A stretch of 64,000 nucleotides of DNA from JBBITI01 sp963735055. Lineage in GTDB: Bacteria; Chloroflexota; Dehalococcoidia; Dehalococcoidales; UBA2162. Made by a program: the position numbers and the translations under genes. How positions within the stretch are numbered: the stretch's first letter is position 1; every line of letters starts with the position of its first letter. The stretch spans positions 186,001 to 250,000 of the forward strand of contig CAVTJN010000017.1 in the NCBI GenBank assembly GCA_963735055.1, read 5' to 3'. The notes beneath the pieces were generated by a model. That model was not told the origin of the DNA, did no database searches, and worked only from the letters and a program-made list of their open reading frames with translations. Shown here piece by piece: positions 17,534 through 26,750 of the stretch.

Positions 17534-17619
17534 TCTCATCCAGCCGTTGGTGGGGATGGACACGGCGCCGTCACCTGACGCCGTGGAACTGACGATGAAG
17601 ACAAGAGCGGAGGTCAAGA

Positions 17620-18098
17620 ATGCGCTGCCTATTCAGGCTCGGCTCCCTGGTGGTAATAGCGGTAATCGTTCTTCTTGTCGTGTTGTATGTCCGCGGGTGC
17701 TTCACCATCCCGGGGTTGGGCTGAATTGCCGGCCGGCGTTCAATGCCGGGACGCAGGAAGCGGGCCCCGGCAAGGGCACGTAAGGCTACGCCGGGAAGAC
17801 AGGCGGAAGCGCTGCCCGAAAACGAGTTCGGGCCCGCGGGCGGGCACGACCGGTAATCGAGCCCGTCGAACCCGGCCAAGAACGAACGACTGAAGCCGAG
17901 GGACTCACTTCAGTAAAGCCGCCGCTGTCGGCGGAGGCTCGAGGACTGCTTGCCAAGGTGGACGATGGTGGAATACCATTGATGATAACACGGAATCTGG
18001 AGCGGATCGCCGGCGAACATGGCATCGCGGTGCGAGGCGACATGACTCCGAATGATCTGGTAGACCGTTTGCGTGAATTGGCCCGAGCCAGCGGATGA
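17620..18098 (+). pseudogene. Hypothetical membrane-anchored protein, frame-disrupted
   Basis: GCGGAGG sits just before an ATG at 17620 that opens with a transmembrane segment, LVVIAVIVLLVVLYV, and stops after 34 codons. About 150 bases on, a different frame encodes a convincing C-terminal domain of about 60 residues (SAEARGLLAKVDDGGIPLM, then DMTPNDLVDRLRELARASG) ending at 18098. The two ends together look like one protein of about 155 residues with two shifts between. No family recognised. Confidence 0.4.
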
Positions 18099-18199
18099 CC
18101 TGTGAACCGCTGCCATTCTAGATCGGCTTCTCCAGATCGCCTCGAACCCGATGCCGCAACTGGTTCGGAAATACGGCCGGATGGCGCAGGACTAACGAA

Positions 18200-18498
18200 A
18201 TGATTAAGGTAATTATCGGGTACAAAGTGCAACCAGGGCGCAGATGTGCAGTCGGTTTTCCAACAACTGAGATCGCACGCGATGACGTATCCCGGCTACA
18301 TAGGTTCCGAGAACCTGCGAAGCGAACAGGATAAGTCGATAGTGGCCATGGTACAGAACTGGGACAAGATGGAAGATTGGAAGTCCTGGGAAACGTCCTC
18401 GATACAGGCAGGCCATACTCAAGGAAGCGGGGCGGTCCCTGCAGGAAGAACCGAGGGTGACGGTATTTCGAATTATTCCTACCGGGGGCTGGGGTTAG
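18200..18498 (+). pseudogene. Antibiotic biosynthesis monooxygenase-like (ABM) domain, frame-disrupted
   Basis: Three frames joined give a protein of about 98 residues with the dimeric alpha+beta barrel pattern: MIKVIIGYKVQPG, then ADVQSVFQQLRSHAMTYPGY, GSENLRSEQDKS, VQNWDKMEDWKSWETSS, and finally RQAILKEAGRSL with PRVTVFRIIPTGG. Shifts lie near 18237 (GGGCGCAG) and near 18396. Both are of the +1 type. ABM proteins are cofactor-free oxygenases or haem-handling enzymes; activity here is unknown. Its 3' end overlaps the convergent UPF0104 gene by 20 bases. Confidence 0.55.
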
Positions 18499-19525
18499 AC
18501 CCCGTGGGACTTATCTTCAACCCGCGGCTCCGTACCAGGTGGGCGTAGAATGGCAAGCTAACAAAGAACGGCACGAAGTTGTTGGCGACGCGGAATAGTA
18601 TTGCCGCCAACGCTGCCTGGGCGAAGGGCACCCCCAGAAGGGCAAACACTCCCGCCATTGACGCTTCCTGCACCCCCAGCCCGCCGGGAACCATGGACAG
18701 GTTTCCGGCCGAGATACCGATACTGAAACCAGCCAGCAGCACGTTGACGGAGGGACCTTTCCCCAGTGCGGCAAAGCAGAACCACAGGCCGCCGGCGGAA
18801 AGCACCCAATCCGCCCCCTCGACCAGCACCAGCCCGACCAACAGCAGGCGGTGCCGCTTGAATCCCCCCAAACCCCTGGAGAGGGCGCCGTCCAAGTCGT
18901 TCATGAATGCACTTATGTCTTTATGACTTACCCACTTCCAGACGGTCTTGACCAGGCGCAGCACCCATTGCCTCAAGGAACGGACTACCATGATGGCCGT
19001 GACCAGGACAAACAAGGCCACAACCATGACTGCGGCAAAGATCACGGTCGCCGGGCTGCTTCCGAGGACTACGCGCCCAAAGAGCATGGAAATGAGACCG
19101 ACGATGAAAAGGGCGAGTATCACCACGTTGCTGACGAACGAATGGAATAGCGATGCGGCGACGATTTCACCCGAATCAAGGCCCCGCTGCTTGGTCAACA
19201 TGACACGCATCGAGTGCGCCGGCGCCCCGGCTAATGCCATGACATTGTTCAAGGTGCTTGAGACGAATCCGATCTCAAGCAACTCCAGAGAACCCATCTT
19301 TATGGAAAAGGCGCGGTTTACCAGAACGTACCCGTAGCTCAGGCAGACGTCGGATGCCAGACACGAGGCCACCGCCAACGCGGTGTATTGCCAGGTCGCT
19401 TGTGCCAGTACCTGGCTGACCTCCCTCCATTTGACGGCAACCAGAACCGCGGCCACGACCACGAATGCGCCGACAACCAGGGCAATGGTGCGGGAGCGGC
19501 GGGGGCTGAGCAACCTCAATGTCAT
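18479..19525 (-). CDS. UPF0104/lysylphosphatidylglycerol-synthase-type flippase membrane protein
   Basis: About 348 residues with eight or so hydrophobic helices. The signature VPGGLGVQEASMAGVFALLG near residue 290 is diagnostic for the UPF0104 (YbhN/AglD/MprF flippase-like) family. Members move or protect lipid-linked molecules across the membrane; substrate unknown. I chose the ATG at 19525 (MTLRLLSPRR), with GGAG about 10 bases upstream, over an upstream in-frame start at 19555. Confidence 0.82.
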   Translation of the reverse strand: MTLRLLSPRRSRTIALVVGAFVVVAAVLVAVKWREVSQVLAQATWQYTALAVASCLASDVCLSYGYVLVNRAFSIKMGSLELLEIGFVSSTLNNVMALAGAPAHSMRVMLTKQRGLDSGEIVAASLFHSFVSNVVILALFIVGLISMLFGRVVLGSSPATVIFAAVMVVALFVLVTAIMVVRSLRQWVLRLVKTVWKWVSHKDISAFMNDLDGALSRGLGGFKRHRLLLVGLVLVEGADWVLSAGGLWFCFAALGKGPSVNVLLAGFSIGISAGNLSMVPGGLGVQEASMAGVFALLGVPFAQAALAAILFRVANNFVPFFVSLPFYAHLVRSRGLKISPTGSNPSPR

Positions 19526-19695
19526 AGCGGAGCATCTCCAGGATTGATTATACACACTCCGTACGACCTGCCGCCCTCAAGACACATAGAGATTTCATCT
19601 TTATTTAATCCGGTGTTCATCTCTGACGCCTACAATGGGGCTGACGGGGCCTGCTACCTGCTAAGTTCGGATCAGCAACTATAGGAGGTATTGAG

Positions 19696-20278
19696 GTGTT
19701 CCACAGAATCCTTGTGTGTCTGGACCACTCCAAGCTGGATGACCAAGTCCTGCCCTACGTCTCCGCCGAGGCTCACCGGTTCGGCAGCAAGATCGTCCTC
19801 CTCCACGTCTGCAAGAGGGATTTCCGCAGCTTCGACCTGCCCGCTTCCGGCCAATTCAGTTACATTCCGACCGATCTCATATTCAGAGAATTCCTGGAGC
19901 GATGGAACCGTACCGCGGCTGTATTTGCGACGGATCGCGAACAAATTGGAGCGCGACGGAATTGACGCCGAGCCGATGATTGTTGAGGGGACGGGCACGG
20001 TGGCGGAAGTCATCAAAGACTTCGCCGAAGAGAACTCCATCGACCTCATTGCGATGGCGAGCCGCCGCCGCCGGGGGTTGAAGCGCCTTGTATTTGGCAG
20101 TGTGGCCGACGCGGTGGCCGGGATGACGGCCATCCCGGTTCTGCTGGTAAAGCCGGGCGGTAACAGAACCCTCAGTCAGATTGGGCTGGTTGGGGCGGGT
20201 GGTATGTGGGACGTTGATGAAGATATCGCGCCGTCAGGCTGGCAGCAGGAGCTCGACCCAGTCTCGCTCGCAGGGTGA
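19696..20278 (+). CDS. Universal stress protein, one frameshift
   Basis: A single UspA domain read in two frames. The first opens RILVCLDHSKLDDQVLPY, the Usp strand-helix start. Near 19910 (ACCGCGGCTG) the frame must move +1 to continue LYLRRIANKLERDGIDAEP and then EENSIDLIAMASRRRRG, FGSVADAVAGMTAIPVLLVK, which contain the ATP-site glycines. The tail after residue about 155 is an unusual extension. GTG start with AGGAGG 7 bases upstream. Usp proteins bind ATP/AMP and respond to stress. Confidence 0.75.
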
Positions 20279-20418
20279 TGGCCCGCGCATGGCGCCCATA
20301 GCCGGGGAGCACTGGGGAAGTCATGACAGAAGGCCGTCCGGCCGGCGACACGCGGGAAATGCTACTACCATCAGACCTATCGCGGGCGGAAGCGCCTGAT
20401 CCGATCCGACGGCATGAG

Positions 20419-21024
20419 CTACTTCCGGTTTGTCCCGTATGCGCCGTGGCGTTCGATGAATTCCTCCGGGTACTTGAAGTTCATCTTGATCAGGGACACC
20501 ATTTGTCGGCCCAATCGGTGAGCGGCGCTCATGCATTGAACCATATTCTTGAGTTCACCCGGGTTGGAAACATACGCAGCGATGGTGTTCGCCGGAAGCA
20601 TGCGACGCTGCACGATGAAGAAACTGTAGTCTTTCAGAGCGTCCACGAGCCCCAGACTGCCGCAGACTACTACAACCCCGGCCACCTTGTTGGTCAGGTT
20701 CCTGCCTGGCTGATTTAATGCGATGGTCCGGTCCATGATGGTCTTCGCTTGACCGGTCATCCCCCAGAAGTATATGGGCGTGCCGAAGACGATACCATCG
20801 GCTTCGACTATCTTGTTGTACAGTTCCTGCATGTCATCCGCCAAGTGGCATGCTGCTGTGGTGGCGCATGATCGGCAGCCGTCACACGGCTGAATGACCT
20901 TTCCTGATACGCTGTAGAGTTCCACGTCTGCCTTTTCATCCCGTGCCCCACGGAGGACCTCCTCAAGCACGGTCACCGTGTTTCCATTTTTCCTGGGACT
21001 ACCTGATATGGCTAAGATCTTCAT
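20419..21024 (-). CDS. Iron-sulfur flavoprotein (NADPH-dependent FMN reductase fold)
   Basis: 201 residues. The N-terminal flavodoxin-like FMN loop is SGSPRKNGNT. The compact cluster motif PCDGCRSCATTAAC (C-x2-C-x2-C-x5-C) near residue 47 is typical of Isf-type proteins holding a 4Fe-4S cluster. FGTPIYFWGMTGQAKTIMDR is the conserved flavin-contact loop. It probably shuttles electrons or reduces small oxidants in the cytoplasm. A close paralogue is at 50001-50600. GGAGAG precedes the ATG. Confidence 0.9.
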   Translation of the reverse strand: MKILAISGSPRKNGNTVTVLEEVLRGARDEKADVELYSVSGKVIQPCDGCRSCATTAACHLADDMQELYNKIVEADGIVFGTPIYFWGMTGQAKTIMDRTIALNQPGRNLTNKVAGVVVVCGSLGLVDALKDYSFFIVQRRMLPANTIAAYVSNPGELKNMVQCMSAAHRLGRQMVSLIKMNFKYPEEFIERHGAYGTNRK

Positions 21025-21077
21025 CTTCTCTCCACCTGACGCGCTAAGAAATCAATTGAATGAAGGACCGCCCGGCA

Positions 21078-21848
21078 TTATCCGCCGGTCATTTCCCTGG
21101 CCAGTTCAACTATCCGCGGCAAGACATCGCCGATCCTCTCATTAATGACGACGTCCGCGTAAATGTCATGCGGAGTGTCCATAATGTTGATGATGACGAG
21201 CCGCGCACCTGCATCCCTGGCGATCAGAGGTATCTCGGCGGCCGGGTATACCACCAGTGATGAACCGCAGACGAGGAGCAAGTCGCACCCGGCGGCCCTT
21301 CGTCGCGCCTCATTGGTCTGTTGCTCAGGCATAGCTTGGCCGAACTGAATAACGTCGGGCTTCAAGGTGCCGCCACATGCCTCGCACTTGGGCACTTTCT
21401 CGCCGGCCTCGAGCCTGACCTGAACGTCTTCACTGGGATATCTGCGCCCGCAGCCGAGGCACAGGGCCCTGGTCCAGGTGCCGTGGAGTTCGATCACCTT
21501 CTCGGCCGGGACCCCGGACTTCTGATGGAGTCCATCACCGTCTTGGGTAATGACACAGTCGAGCTTTCCCATTCGGTGCAGTTCGGCGATGGCCATGTGG
21601 CCAGCGTTCGGAACGGCCGCGGCGATAATCGGCCAGAGCGTCTTCTGACGCTCCCAATACTTCTCGCGGCTCGTCTGGCTTGACAGGAACTTCTGATAGG
21701 TAAGCTCGCTAGGGTCATACCTATCCCAGATGCCGCCGGGACTCCGGAAATCGGGAATTCCCGATTCCGTGCTGATGCCTGCGCCGGTGAAAACCACAAT
21801 GCTTCTCGATGCATGGATGATGTCAGCAACAATGTCTATCTGGCTCAT
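21078..21848 (-). CDS. cobB: Sirtuin-type NAD-dependent protein deacylase
   Basis: About 256 residues with the full SIR2 order: GAGISTESGIPDFRSPGGIW, then a zinc module CLGCGRRY...CEACGG, LKPDVIQFGQ and CGSSLVVYPA. The catalytic His is in ELHGTW. The usual TQNID motif reads TQDGD, so Asn and Ile are replaced while the Asp and the following GLHQKSG are kept. The Asn of this motif helps position NAD in characterised sirtuins, so activity may be altered. GTG at 21851 precedes the ATG chosen. Confidence 0.88.
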   Translation of the reverse strand: MSQIDIVADIIHASRSIVVFTGAGISTESGIPDFRSPGGIWDRYDPSELTYQKFLSSQTSREKYWERQKTLWPIIAAAVPNAGHMAIAELHRMGKLDCVITQDGDGLHQKSGVPAEKVIELHGTWTRALCLGCGRRYPSEDVQVRLEAGEKVPKCEACGGTLKPDVIQFGQAMPEQQTNEARRRAAGCDLLLVCGSSLVVYPAAEIPLIARDAGARLVIINIMDTPHDIYADVVINERIGDVLPRIVELAREMTGG

Positions 21849-21980
21849 CACTTACCACTCGCATGGTCTTCGGGCACGACGAATCAGTGCACGTCTCTGC
21901 ACGGCGATCTCTCTATTCGGGCAGATCTCACAGGGTCAGCAACGGCTGGTATCTTACTATTCCGGTTCCACCAGGTTCTG

Positions 21981-22427
21981 TCACGGTTCGCCCCACCGGT
22001 ATTTCGGGTTCCGGCGCAGTGTGTCAACACCGCAATTCAGGCATAGTCCATTGTGACAGCATATCACCGCCCCGCATTCATGGCAGCGCCATCTCGCTTC
22101 TTCTTCTGCCAGGAACTGTTCCATGCCGTGCTCCTTGATGAAACCGAGGTTTTCTATCATGCTCATGTGATACTTGGTGCGGTACCTCTTGTCGAGAGTC
22201 TTCAGCCGCCGGCAGGGAAAATCACTGCACTCATGGCAGAACCGGACAAGTCCTTTCCCCAGGAGATCGCATTGCTGTTTCATGAAGGCGCAGTTCTTGC
22301 CTCGGGGCAAACAGCCGGGGCAGTACGTCTTGCTGAATCCCTGGCTCTTCAGGTCATGTTTCATTGCCAGGTAGCTGACGCAGATGCCGCAATTCATTCC
22401 GCAGGGCGCTATGAGTTTCTCTTCCAT
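21981..22427 (-). CDS. DUF3795 cysteine-rich protein
   Basis: 148 residues with about 16 cysteines. It opens APCGMNCGICVSYLA and continues YCPGCLPRGKNC and CHECSDFPCRRLK, the DUF3795 layout of several CxxC pairs. A second zinc-ribbon-like block, CHECGAVICCHNGLCLNCG, closes the protein. It likely binds zinc or an Fe-S cluster; function unknown. It is divergent from the LarA-like gene. Confidence 0.8.
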   Translation of the reverse strand: MEEKLIAPCGMNCGICVSYLAMKHDLKSQGFSKTYCPGCLPRGKNCAFMKQQCDLLGKGLVRFCHECSDFPCRRLKTLDKRYRTKYHMSMIENLGFIKEHGMEQFLAEEEARWRCHECGAVICCHNGLCLNCGVDTLRRNPKYRWGEP

Positions 22428-22503
22428 CGGGAGGTATTATTGCACAGAGGGAATGATTTGGGAAGACGTGTCGAATGAGAGCTGAAACAGTCAATGCGTG
22501 TTC

Positions 22504-22532
22504 TTGACACTCATTTCGAGCTGCGTTAGACT
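22504..22532 (+). promoter_or_regulatory. Sigma-70-type promoter for the LarA-like gene
   Basis: A perfect -35 TTGACA (22504-22509), 17-base spacer, and -10 TAGACT (22527-22532). The predicted start of transcription is about 60 bases before the ATG at 22600. Confidence 0.65.
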
Positions 22533-22599
22533 ACCGCAGAAGCGGGCGGCCGGATGGTGGTCAGTCGAATCGCGTAGCGAAGGAACGGAGGTCAGGCAG

Positions 22600-23835
22600 A
22601 TGGGTTCGGTGAAGCTGATGCAGTACGAGTGGAGCGATAATCCAAGGGAAGTGGAGTACTTCCTGCCTGACTGCTGGGAGGTGAAGGTATATGACATCGC
22701 CGGCGCTCACCGCCCCGCTCTGGACGATCAGCAAATGGCGGCCGCCATCGGCTCGCCGGTCGGGTCGGCGACAATCCGGGAACTGGCGCGCGGCAAGAAG
22801 AAGGTGTGCATTCTTTTCGACGATATGGCCCGGGGCACGCCGACCTGGAAGGTGGCACCTTTCGTGCTCAAGGAGTTGCAGGAGGCGGGAATCGCGGACA
22901 ACGCCATCGAGTTCATCTGTGCCACCGGGGCGCACCAATCATGGGACCGCTCGGCGCTGGTGCGGAAAGTGGGCGAGCGCATTATGAACAGCTATCCCGT
23001 GTATAATCACGTGGCTTTCTTCAATTGCACTCCTCTGGGGAAGACGAGCTTCGGCACCCGGGTAGAAATCAACAGTGAGGTGATGTCCTGCGACCTCAAG
23101 ATCGCCATCGGGGACCTGGCCCCGCACGTGAGCTATGGCTTCAGCGGAGGGGGCAAGATGGTGATGCCTGGAGTAGCCTCGTACGACAGCATCGCCGAGC
23201 ATCACGGGGTCATTCACCGGCATGGTCCGCCCGGGCAGGTCGATCCCAATTTCCGCAGCGCCAACAACGAATCGCTGCGCGATGCCATCGAATTTGCCCG
23301 GATGGCCAAGCTGGATTTCTCCGTGCACTGCATGCTGAACCACAAGACCGAGGTGGTTGGTATCTTTGCCGGTGATGTTGAGGCGTCACAGAAAGCCGCC
23401 ATCGAGGAGGCGAAGAAGCACTTCTACGTTCCGGATACGAACGATAACGACATTGCCATCGCGAACGCCTTCTGCAAGGCAAACGAAGCCAACATCGCCC
23501 TGCCGGTCGCCTTCCGCTCGGTGACGCGGGCCGGCGGTACGGCGGTGGTGATCGCCAACTCGCCTTTTGGGCAGATTGGGCATTACCTGTTCGGGAGTTG
23601 GGGGAGAAGCTTCGGGGGCAAAGTGTGGAACAAGATGAGTCCGCCGGAGTGGGTGCGGCACTGCCTGTTCTACAGCGAGTATCCGGAGGCCCGGAACTGG
23701 GACCGGTTTGCCGATAAGGACCTGGACCGGGTGTTCTTCCCCAGCCAGTGGGCTGAAGTGATCGGCAGGCTGATGGAATGGCATGGGACCAAGGCGAAGG
23801 TGGCGGTATTTCCGGATGGGACTAACCAACTCTGA
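22600..23835 (+). CDS. LarA-like nickel-pincer-dependent racemase/epimerase family protein (DUF2088)
   Basis: 411 residues. DDMARGTPTW corresponds to the LarA D-x-x-R-x-TP loop; CATGAHQSWD holds the catalytic-type His; HVSYGFSGGGKMVMPG matches the H...GFSGG-x-K region whose Lys anchors the pincer nucleotide cofactor in LarA. The C-terminal half is less conserved than in lactate racemase, so another 2-hydroxyacid substrate is likely. GGAGG 9 bases before the ATG at 22600 fixes the start. No larB, larC or larE is seen in the window. Confidence 0.85.
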   Translation: MGSVKLMQYEWSDNPREVEYFLPDCWEVKVYDIAGAHRPALDDQQMAAAIGSPVGSATIRELARGKKKVCILFDDMARGTPTWKVAPFVLKELQEAGIADNAIEFICATGAHQSWDRSALVRKVGERIMNSYPVYNHVAFFNCTPLGKTSFGTRVEINSEVMSCDLKIAIGDLAPHVSYGFSGGGKMVMPGVASYDSIAEHHGVIHRHGPPGQVDPNFRSANNESLRDAIEFARMAKLDFSVHCMLNHKTEVVGIFAGDVEASQKAAIEEAKKHFYVPDTNDNDIAIANAFCKANEANIALPVAFRSVTRAGGTAVVIANSPFGQIGHYLFGSWGRSFGGKVWNKMSPPEWVRHCLFYSEYPEARNWDRFADKDLDRVFFPSQWAEVIGRLMEWHGTKAKVAVFPDGTNQL

Positions 23836-23926
23836 AGCGATGGATGGGGGATCCCTGGTCGGGATAGTATCGACCGGGAACGGCCGGATTCGGCCATGTA
23901 GAAAGTAGGCCTCCGTGGAGGACTTG

Positions 23927-24490
23927 ATGGATATCGAGCAGGCGATCAAGAACCGTAGAAGCATCCGCCAGTACAAGAGTGACCCCGTTCCTGACGATTT
24001 GCTGGACGCCGTATTTGAGGCGGCGCGGTGGGCGCCTTCCTGGGGCAATCTGCAGTGCTGGCATTTTGTGGTGGTGCGGGACCCGGAACGCAAGGAGCGG
24101 CTGGCAGCTACCCTCTTTGGTATCACCGACCGGCCGAACCGGACCTCAGAATCGATGAAGCAGGCGCCGGTGGTTATTGCGGTGTGCGCCGAGATCGGAA
24201 ATTCAGGCGTTTCCTACCGGGAGCCCCGGCAGCCTGTGACTGACAAGGGCGAATACTGGTACATGTTTGATGCCGCACTGGCGATGCAGAATCTGGCGCT
24301 GCGGGCCCACTCCCTGGGTCTGGGTACCGTTATCGTGGGTGCTTTTGATGCCCGGAAAGCCGCCGAAGTGCTCGGCTTGCCCGCGGGGGTGGCCGTGGTG
24401 GCGCTGACTCCGTTGGGCTTTCCCAATGAGACACCTGCCCTTCGTCCGCGCAAAGAAGTGTCCGAGATCGTGCATCACGACGTCTTCTGA
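23927..24490 (+). CDS. Nitroreductase family FMN oxidoreductase
   Basis: 187 residues. The opening MDIEQAIKNRRSIRQYK and the loop ARWAPSWGNLQCWHFVVV are the standard FMN-binding segments; LGLGTVIVGAFDARKAAEVLGLP is the C-terminal flavin contact. Such enzymes reduce nitro compounds, quinones or flavin-like substrates using NAD(P)H. The ATG at 23927 has GGAGG at ideal spacing. It sits about 90 bases after the LarA-like gene and may share its transcript. Confidence 0.88.
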   Translation: MDIEQAIKNRRSIRQYKSDPVPDDLLDAVFEAARWAPSWGNLQCWHFVVVRDPERKERLAATLFGITDRPNRTSESMKQAPVVIAVCAEIGNSGVSYREPRQPVTDKGEYWYMFDAALAMQNLALRAHSLGLGTVIVGAFDARKAAEVLGLPAGVAVVALTPLGFPNETPALRPRKEVSEIVHHDVF

Positions 24491-24869
24491 TACCTCGACC
24501 GCAGATGGTTCGTCGTCTCCCATGACTGGGCGGTCGCTGTCGTTGTGATCACCGCTACCCGCCGACGCCAACACCAATCTCATCCTACAGCTCGCTTTGA
24601 GGTGCGCACACCCGTTGTGTTGCATCCATAGTGCGTTATTGAATCATAAACAGGGTGCAATACTACTGCAGACAAGTTGAAAGGGCGATTCAGTCGCCTG
24701 TGCGATAGGGCTACAATTAGGCCGTTTGGTCATTGTAAGCTAGTATGAACGTCTGCAGATTAGTGGGCTATTACGAGCAGTTTAGTCTACATTATCGTTC
24801 CTGCCATCCCTCAGTTGTTACTTCCCCGCGTGTGAGTCTGGGCGACTTGGCTCAGAATGGAGACGAGAA
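24491..24869. other. Intergenic region before the cytochrome cluster
   Basis: About 380 bases without a supported gene. It is more AT-rich than its surroundings. A small hairpin GGCGA/TCGCC lies at 24684-24698, followed by TACAAT at 24712-24717, a possible -10 box with a poor -35 (TTCAGT) 17 bases upstream. The promoter of the cytochrome operon is probably in this stretch. Confidence 0.4.
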
Positions 24870-25769
24870 ATGAAGAACTGGTTGCTGTTGGCGGCGCTGG
24901 GGCTGATTACTGCAGGGGGGTTGTTGTTGCTGGATTCGGGCGCCGCATTTGCCGAGGATGAGAACGGGTGCCTGACCTGCCATGGGAACCCGGGTTTCAG
25001 CAAGACCGATCCTGAAGGCCGTGTAATTTCGTTGTACGTGAGCCGCGAGCTGGTCAACATTGCCGCGCACCGCTTCATCGACTGCACCACCTGCCATGGC
25101 GCCTCGCCGCACAACGGCGGATCGCCATTGACAAAGCTGTCGTTGGCTGAGAAGTGTGGGCAATGCCATCAATACGAATACAGGCTTCACTTGAGTAGCA
25201 TACACGGTCAGCAGTTGAAGCAGGGGAACGTTGACGTGGCGACGTGCGTGGACTGCCATAGTCTCACCGGTACTCCGCACAGTATCATCCGGGTGCTGGA
25301 GTATAACGCCCCGGCTTTCAAGAAGAATATCGGTGAGACTTGCGCGAAGTGCCATGATGACCCGGCGCTGATGGCGAACTACGGTATCGTGGAGCGGGTG
25401 TACGAGTCATACATGCGCAGTTTCCACGGTAAAGCGATCCAACTTGGAACCTATGATGCGTCGCAGATTGACAAAGCCACCTGCACCAACTGCCACGGGG
25501 TCCATGACATCAGGAGTACCGAGGAGGAAGGGTCGCCGGTGGCCGGGTTGGACAGTCTGGCGGCCACCTGTGAGAAGTGTCACAGTGGCGCCGGCATTGA
25601 GTTCGCCAAGGGATTCCTGGGGCACAGAGAGGCATCTCCGGAGAACATCCCGGCGGTGTACTATGCGGAGAAATTCTTCACGATCCTGTTGATAACGGTT
25701 CTGAGCATAGGCGGACTCCTGGTTGTTTCATCCGCCATCAGGTACGCAATTAACCGGTGGAGGGACTAA
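24870..25769 (+). CDS. Heptahaem c-type cytochrome, membrane-anchored
   Basis: 299 residues. An N-terminal signal peptide (LLLAALGLITAGGLLLL, cleavage around AFA-ED) is followed by seven CxxCH haem sites: CLTCH, CTTCH, CGQCH, CVDCH, CAKCH, CTNCH and CEKCH. The C-terminus has one transmembrane helix, TILLITVLSIGGLLVVSSAI, leaving the haem domain outside the membrane. Extra His residues between motifs can serve as distal ligands. The next gene is a b-type cytochrome 1 base downstream, so the pair probably forms a quinol-oxidising or electron-relay complex. Confidence 0.9.
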   Translation: MKNWLLLAALGLITAGGLLLLDSGAAFAEDENGCLTCHGNPGFSKTDPEGRVISLYVSRELVNIAAHRFIDCTTCHGASPHNGGSPLTKLSLAEKCGQCHQYEYRLHLSSIHGQQLKQGNVDVATCVDCHSLTGTPHSIIRVLEYNAPAFKKNIGETCAKCHDDPALMANYGIVERVYESYMRSFHGKAIQLGTYDASQIDKATCTNCHGVHDIRSTEEEGSPVAGLDSLAATCEKCHSGAGIEFAKGFLGHREASPENIPAVYYAEKFFTILLITVLSIGGLLVVSSAIRYAINRWRD

Positions 25770-25770
25770 G

Positions 25771-26511
25771 TTGACTACCGAAGTGGGGACAATCGCACTT
25801 GAAGGGAAGCAGACGGAGACGATTAACCGGTTTGACATTCACCAGCGGTTGCAGCACATCGGACTGGCCGTCAGTTTTCTGCTGCTGGTCTTGACGGGTC
25901 TTCCCTTGAAATTCCCTAATGCGGGGATCAGCCAGTGGTGGGTGGCTTTCTGGGGTGGCGTCGAGGTCACCCGGACCGCCCACCGGGTGGGCGCCTGGGT
26001 CATGGTCATGGTGAGCGTGTATCACGTCCTGTACCTGTTGGTCAACGTGCTCGTGCTGCACAAGGCTTTTCCGGTCAAGATGATTCCATCACTGAAGGAC
26101 GTGAAGGACTTCGGTCAGGACCTGGCCTATTCCTTTGGCCTGCGAAAAGAGAAGGCCCAGTATGACCGTTATGACTGGAGGCAGAAGTTCGACTACTGGG
26201 CGATCTTCTGGGGCGTGCCGGTGATGGCCGGTTCCGGTTTTATACTGATGTTTCCGGTGGCCGTATCGAACTTCTTGCCCGGATGGATTGTGCCGGCGGC
26301 GCTGGTGGCCCACAGCGACGAGGCGATGCTTGCACTGACCTGGATATTTGTGGTACACATGTTCTTCAGTCATTTCGCTCCCGGGTCGTTTCCGGCGAAT
26401 ACCAGCATCTTTACAGGTAAGGTATCCAGAGAGAAGTACGAGAAAGAGCATCCGGTGGAGTATGCCCGGATGACCGGATCCAGCGATAGTTCGCGGGCGG
26501 ATGTGAGTTGA
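25771..26511 (+). CDS. Cytochrome b561/formate-dehydrogenase-gamma-like membrane subunit
   Basis: About 246 residues, four to five helices. Paired histidines for two b haems are visible: FDIHQRLQHIGLAV in helix 1, RTAHRVGAW and SVYHVLYLL in helix 2, and ALVAHSDEAML with FVVHMFFSHFAPG in the last helices. This matches the PF01292-like di-haem cytochromes that pass electrons between quinone and a periplasmic c-type cytochrome. Start is TTG at 25771 with GGAGG 7 bases upstream. It directly follows the heptahaem gene. Confidence 0.88.
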   Translation: MTTEVGTIALEGKQTETINRFDIHQRLQHIGLAVSFLLLVLTGLPLKFPNAGISQWWVAFWGGVEVTRTAHRVGAWVMVMVSVYHVLYLLVNVLVLHKAFPVKMIPSLKDVKDFGQDLAYSFGLRKEKAQYDRYDWRQKFDYWAIFWGVPVMAGSGFILMFPVAVSNFLPGWIVPAALVAHSDEAMLALTWIFVVHMFFSHFAPGSFPANTSIFTGKVSREKYEKEHPVEYARMTGSSDSSRADVS

Positions 26512-26527
26512 CGTGAAGGAGGTGGCC

Positions 26528-26734
26528 ATGAGGCGCTTAAGAGTGATTTTTGACGACGGGATTACCCGGGCCGCCGGCATCTGCTTTCTCCTTATCGTGG
26601 CCGTGGTCGTGTTTAATATCTACTCCGAACTGCCCGAGCGCTATCCGTTGTTCGGGGCGTTCAGTTTTATTATGGTCCCGGTGCTCTTCATCGCCGGCGG
26701 GATCATCTTCGTTCTCGCTATTCTGAGAAGCTAA
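26528..26734 (+). CDS. Small two-helix membrane protein of the cytochrome operon
   Basis: 68 residues. Two hydrophobic helices (GICFLLIVAVVVFNIY and FIMVPVLFIAGGIIFVLAIL) with Arg-rich N-terminus. GGAGG lies 5 bases before the ATG. There is no haem motif. Its place between the cytochrome b and NapC-like genes suggests an accessory subunit; no family recognised. Confidence 0.7.
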   Translation: MRRLRVIFDDGITRAAGICFLLIVAVVVFNIYSELPERYPLFGAFSFIMVPVLFIAGGIIFVLAILRS

Positions 26735-26750
26735 AAGGAGCCTGGGCACC

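Noticed and set aside
20323..20718. Plus-strand frame overlapping the iron-sulfur flavoprotein
   Set aside because: Mostly antisense to a clear gene; no motif.
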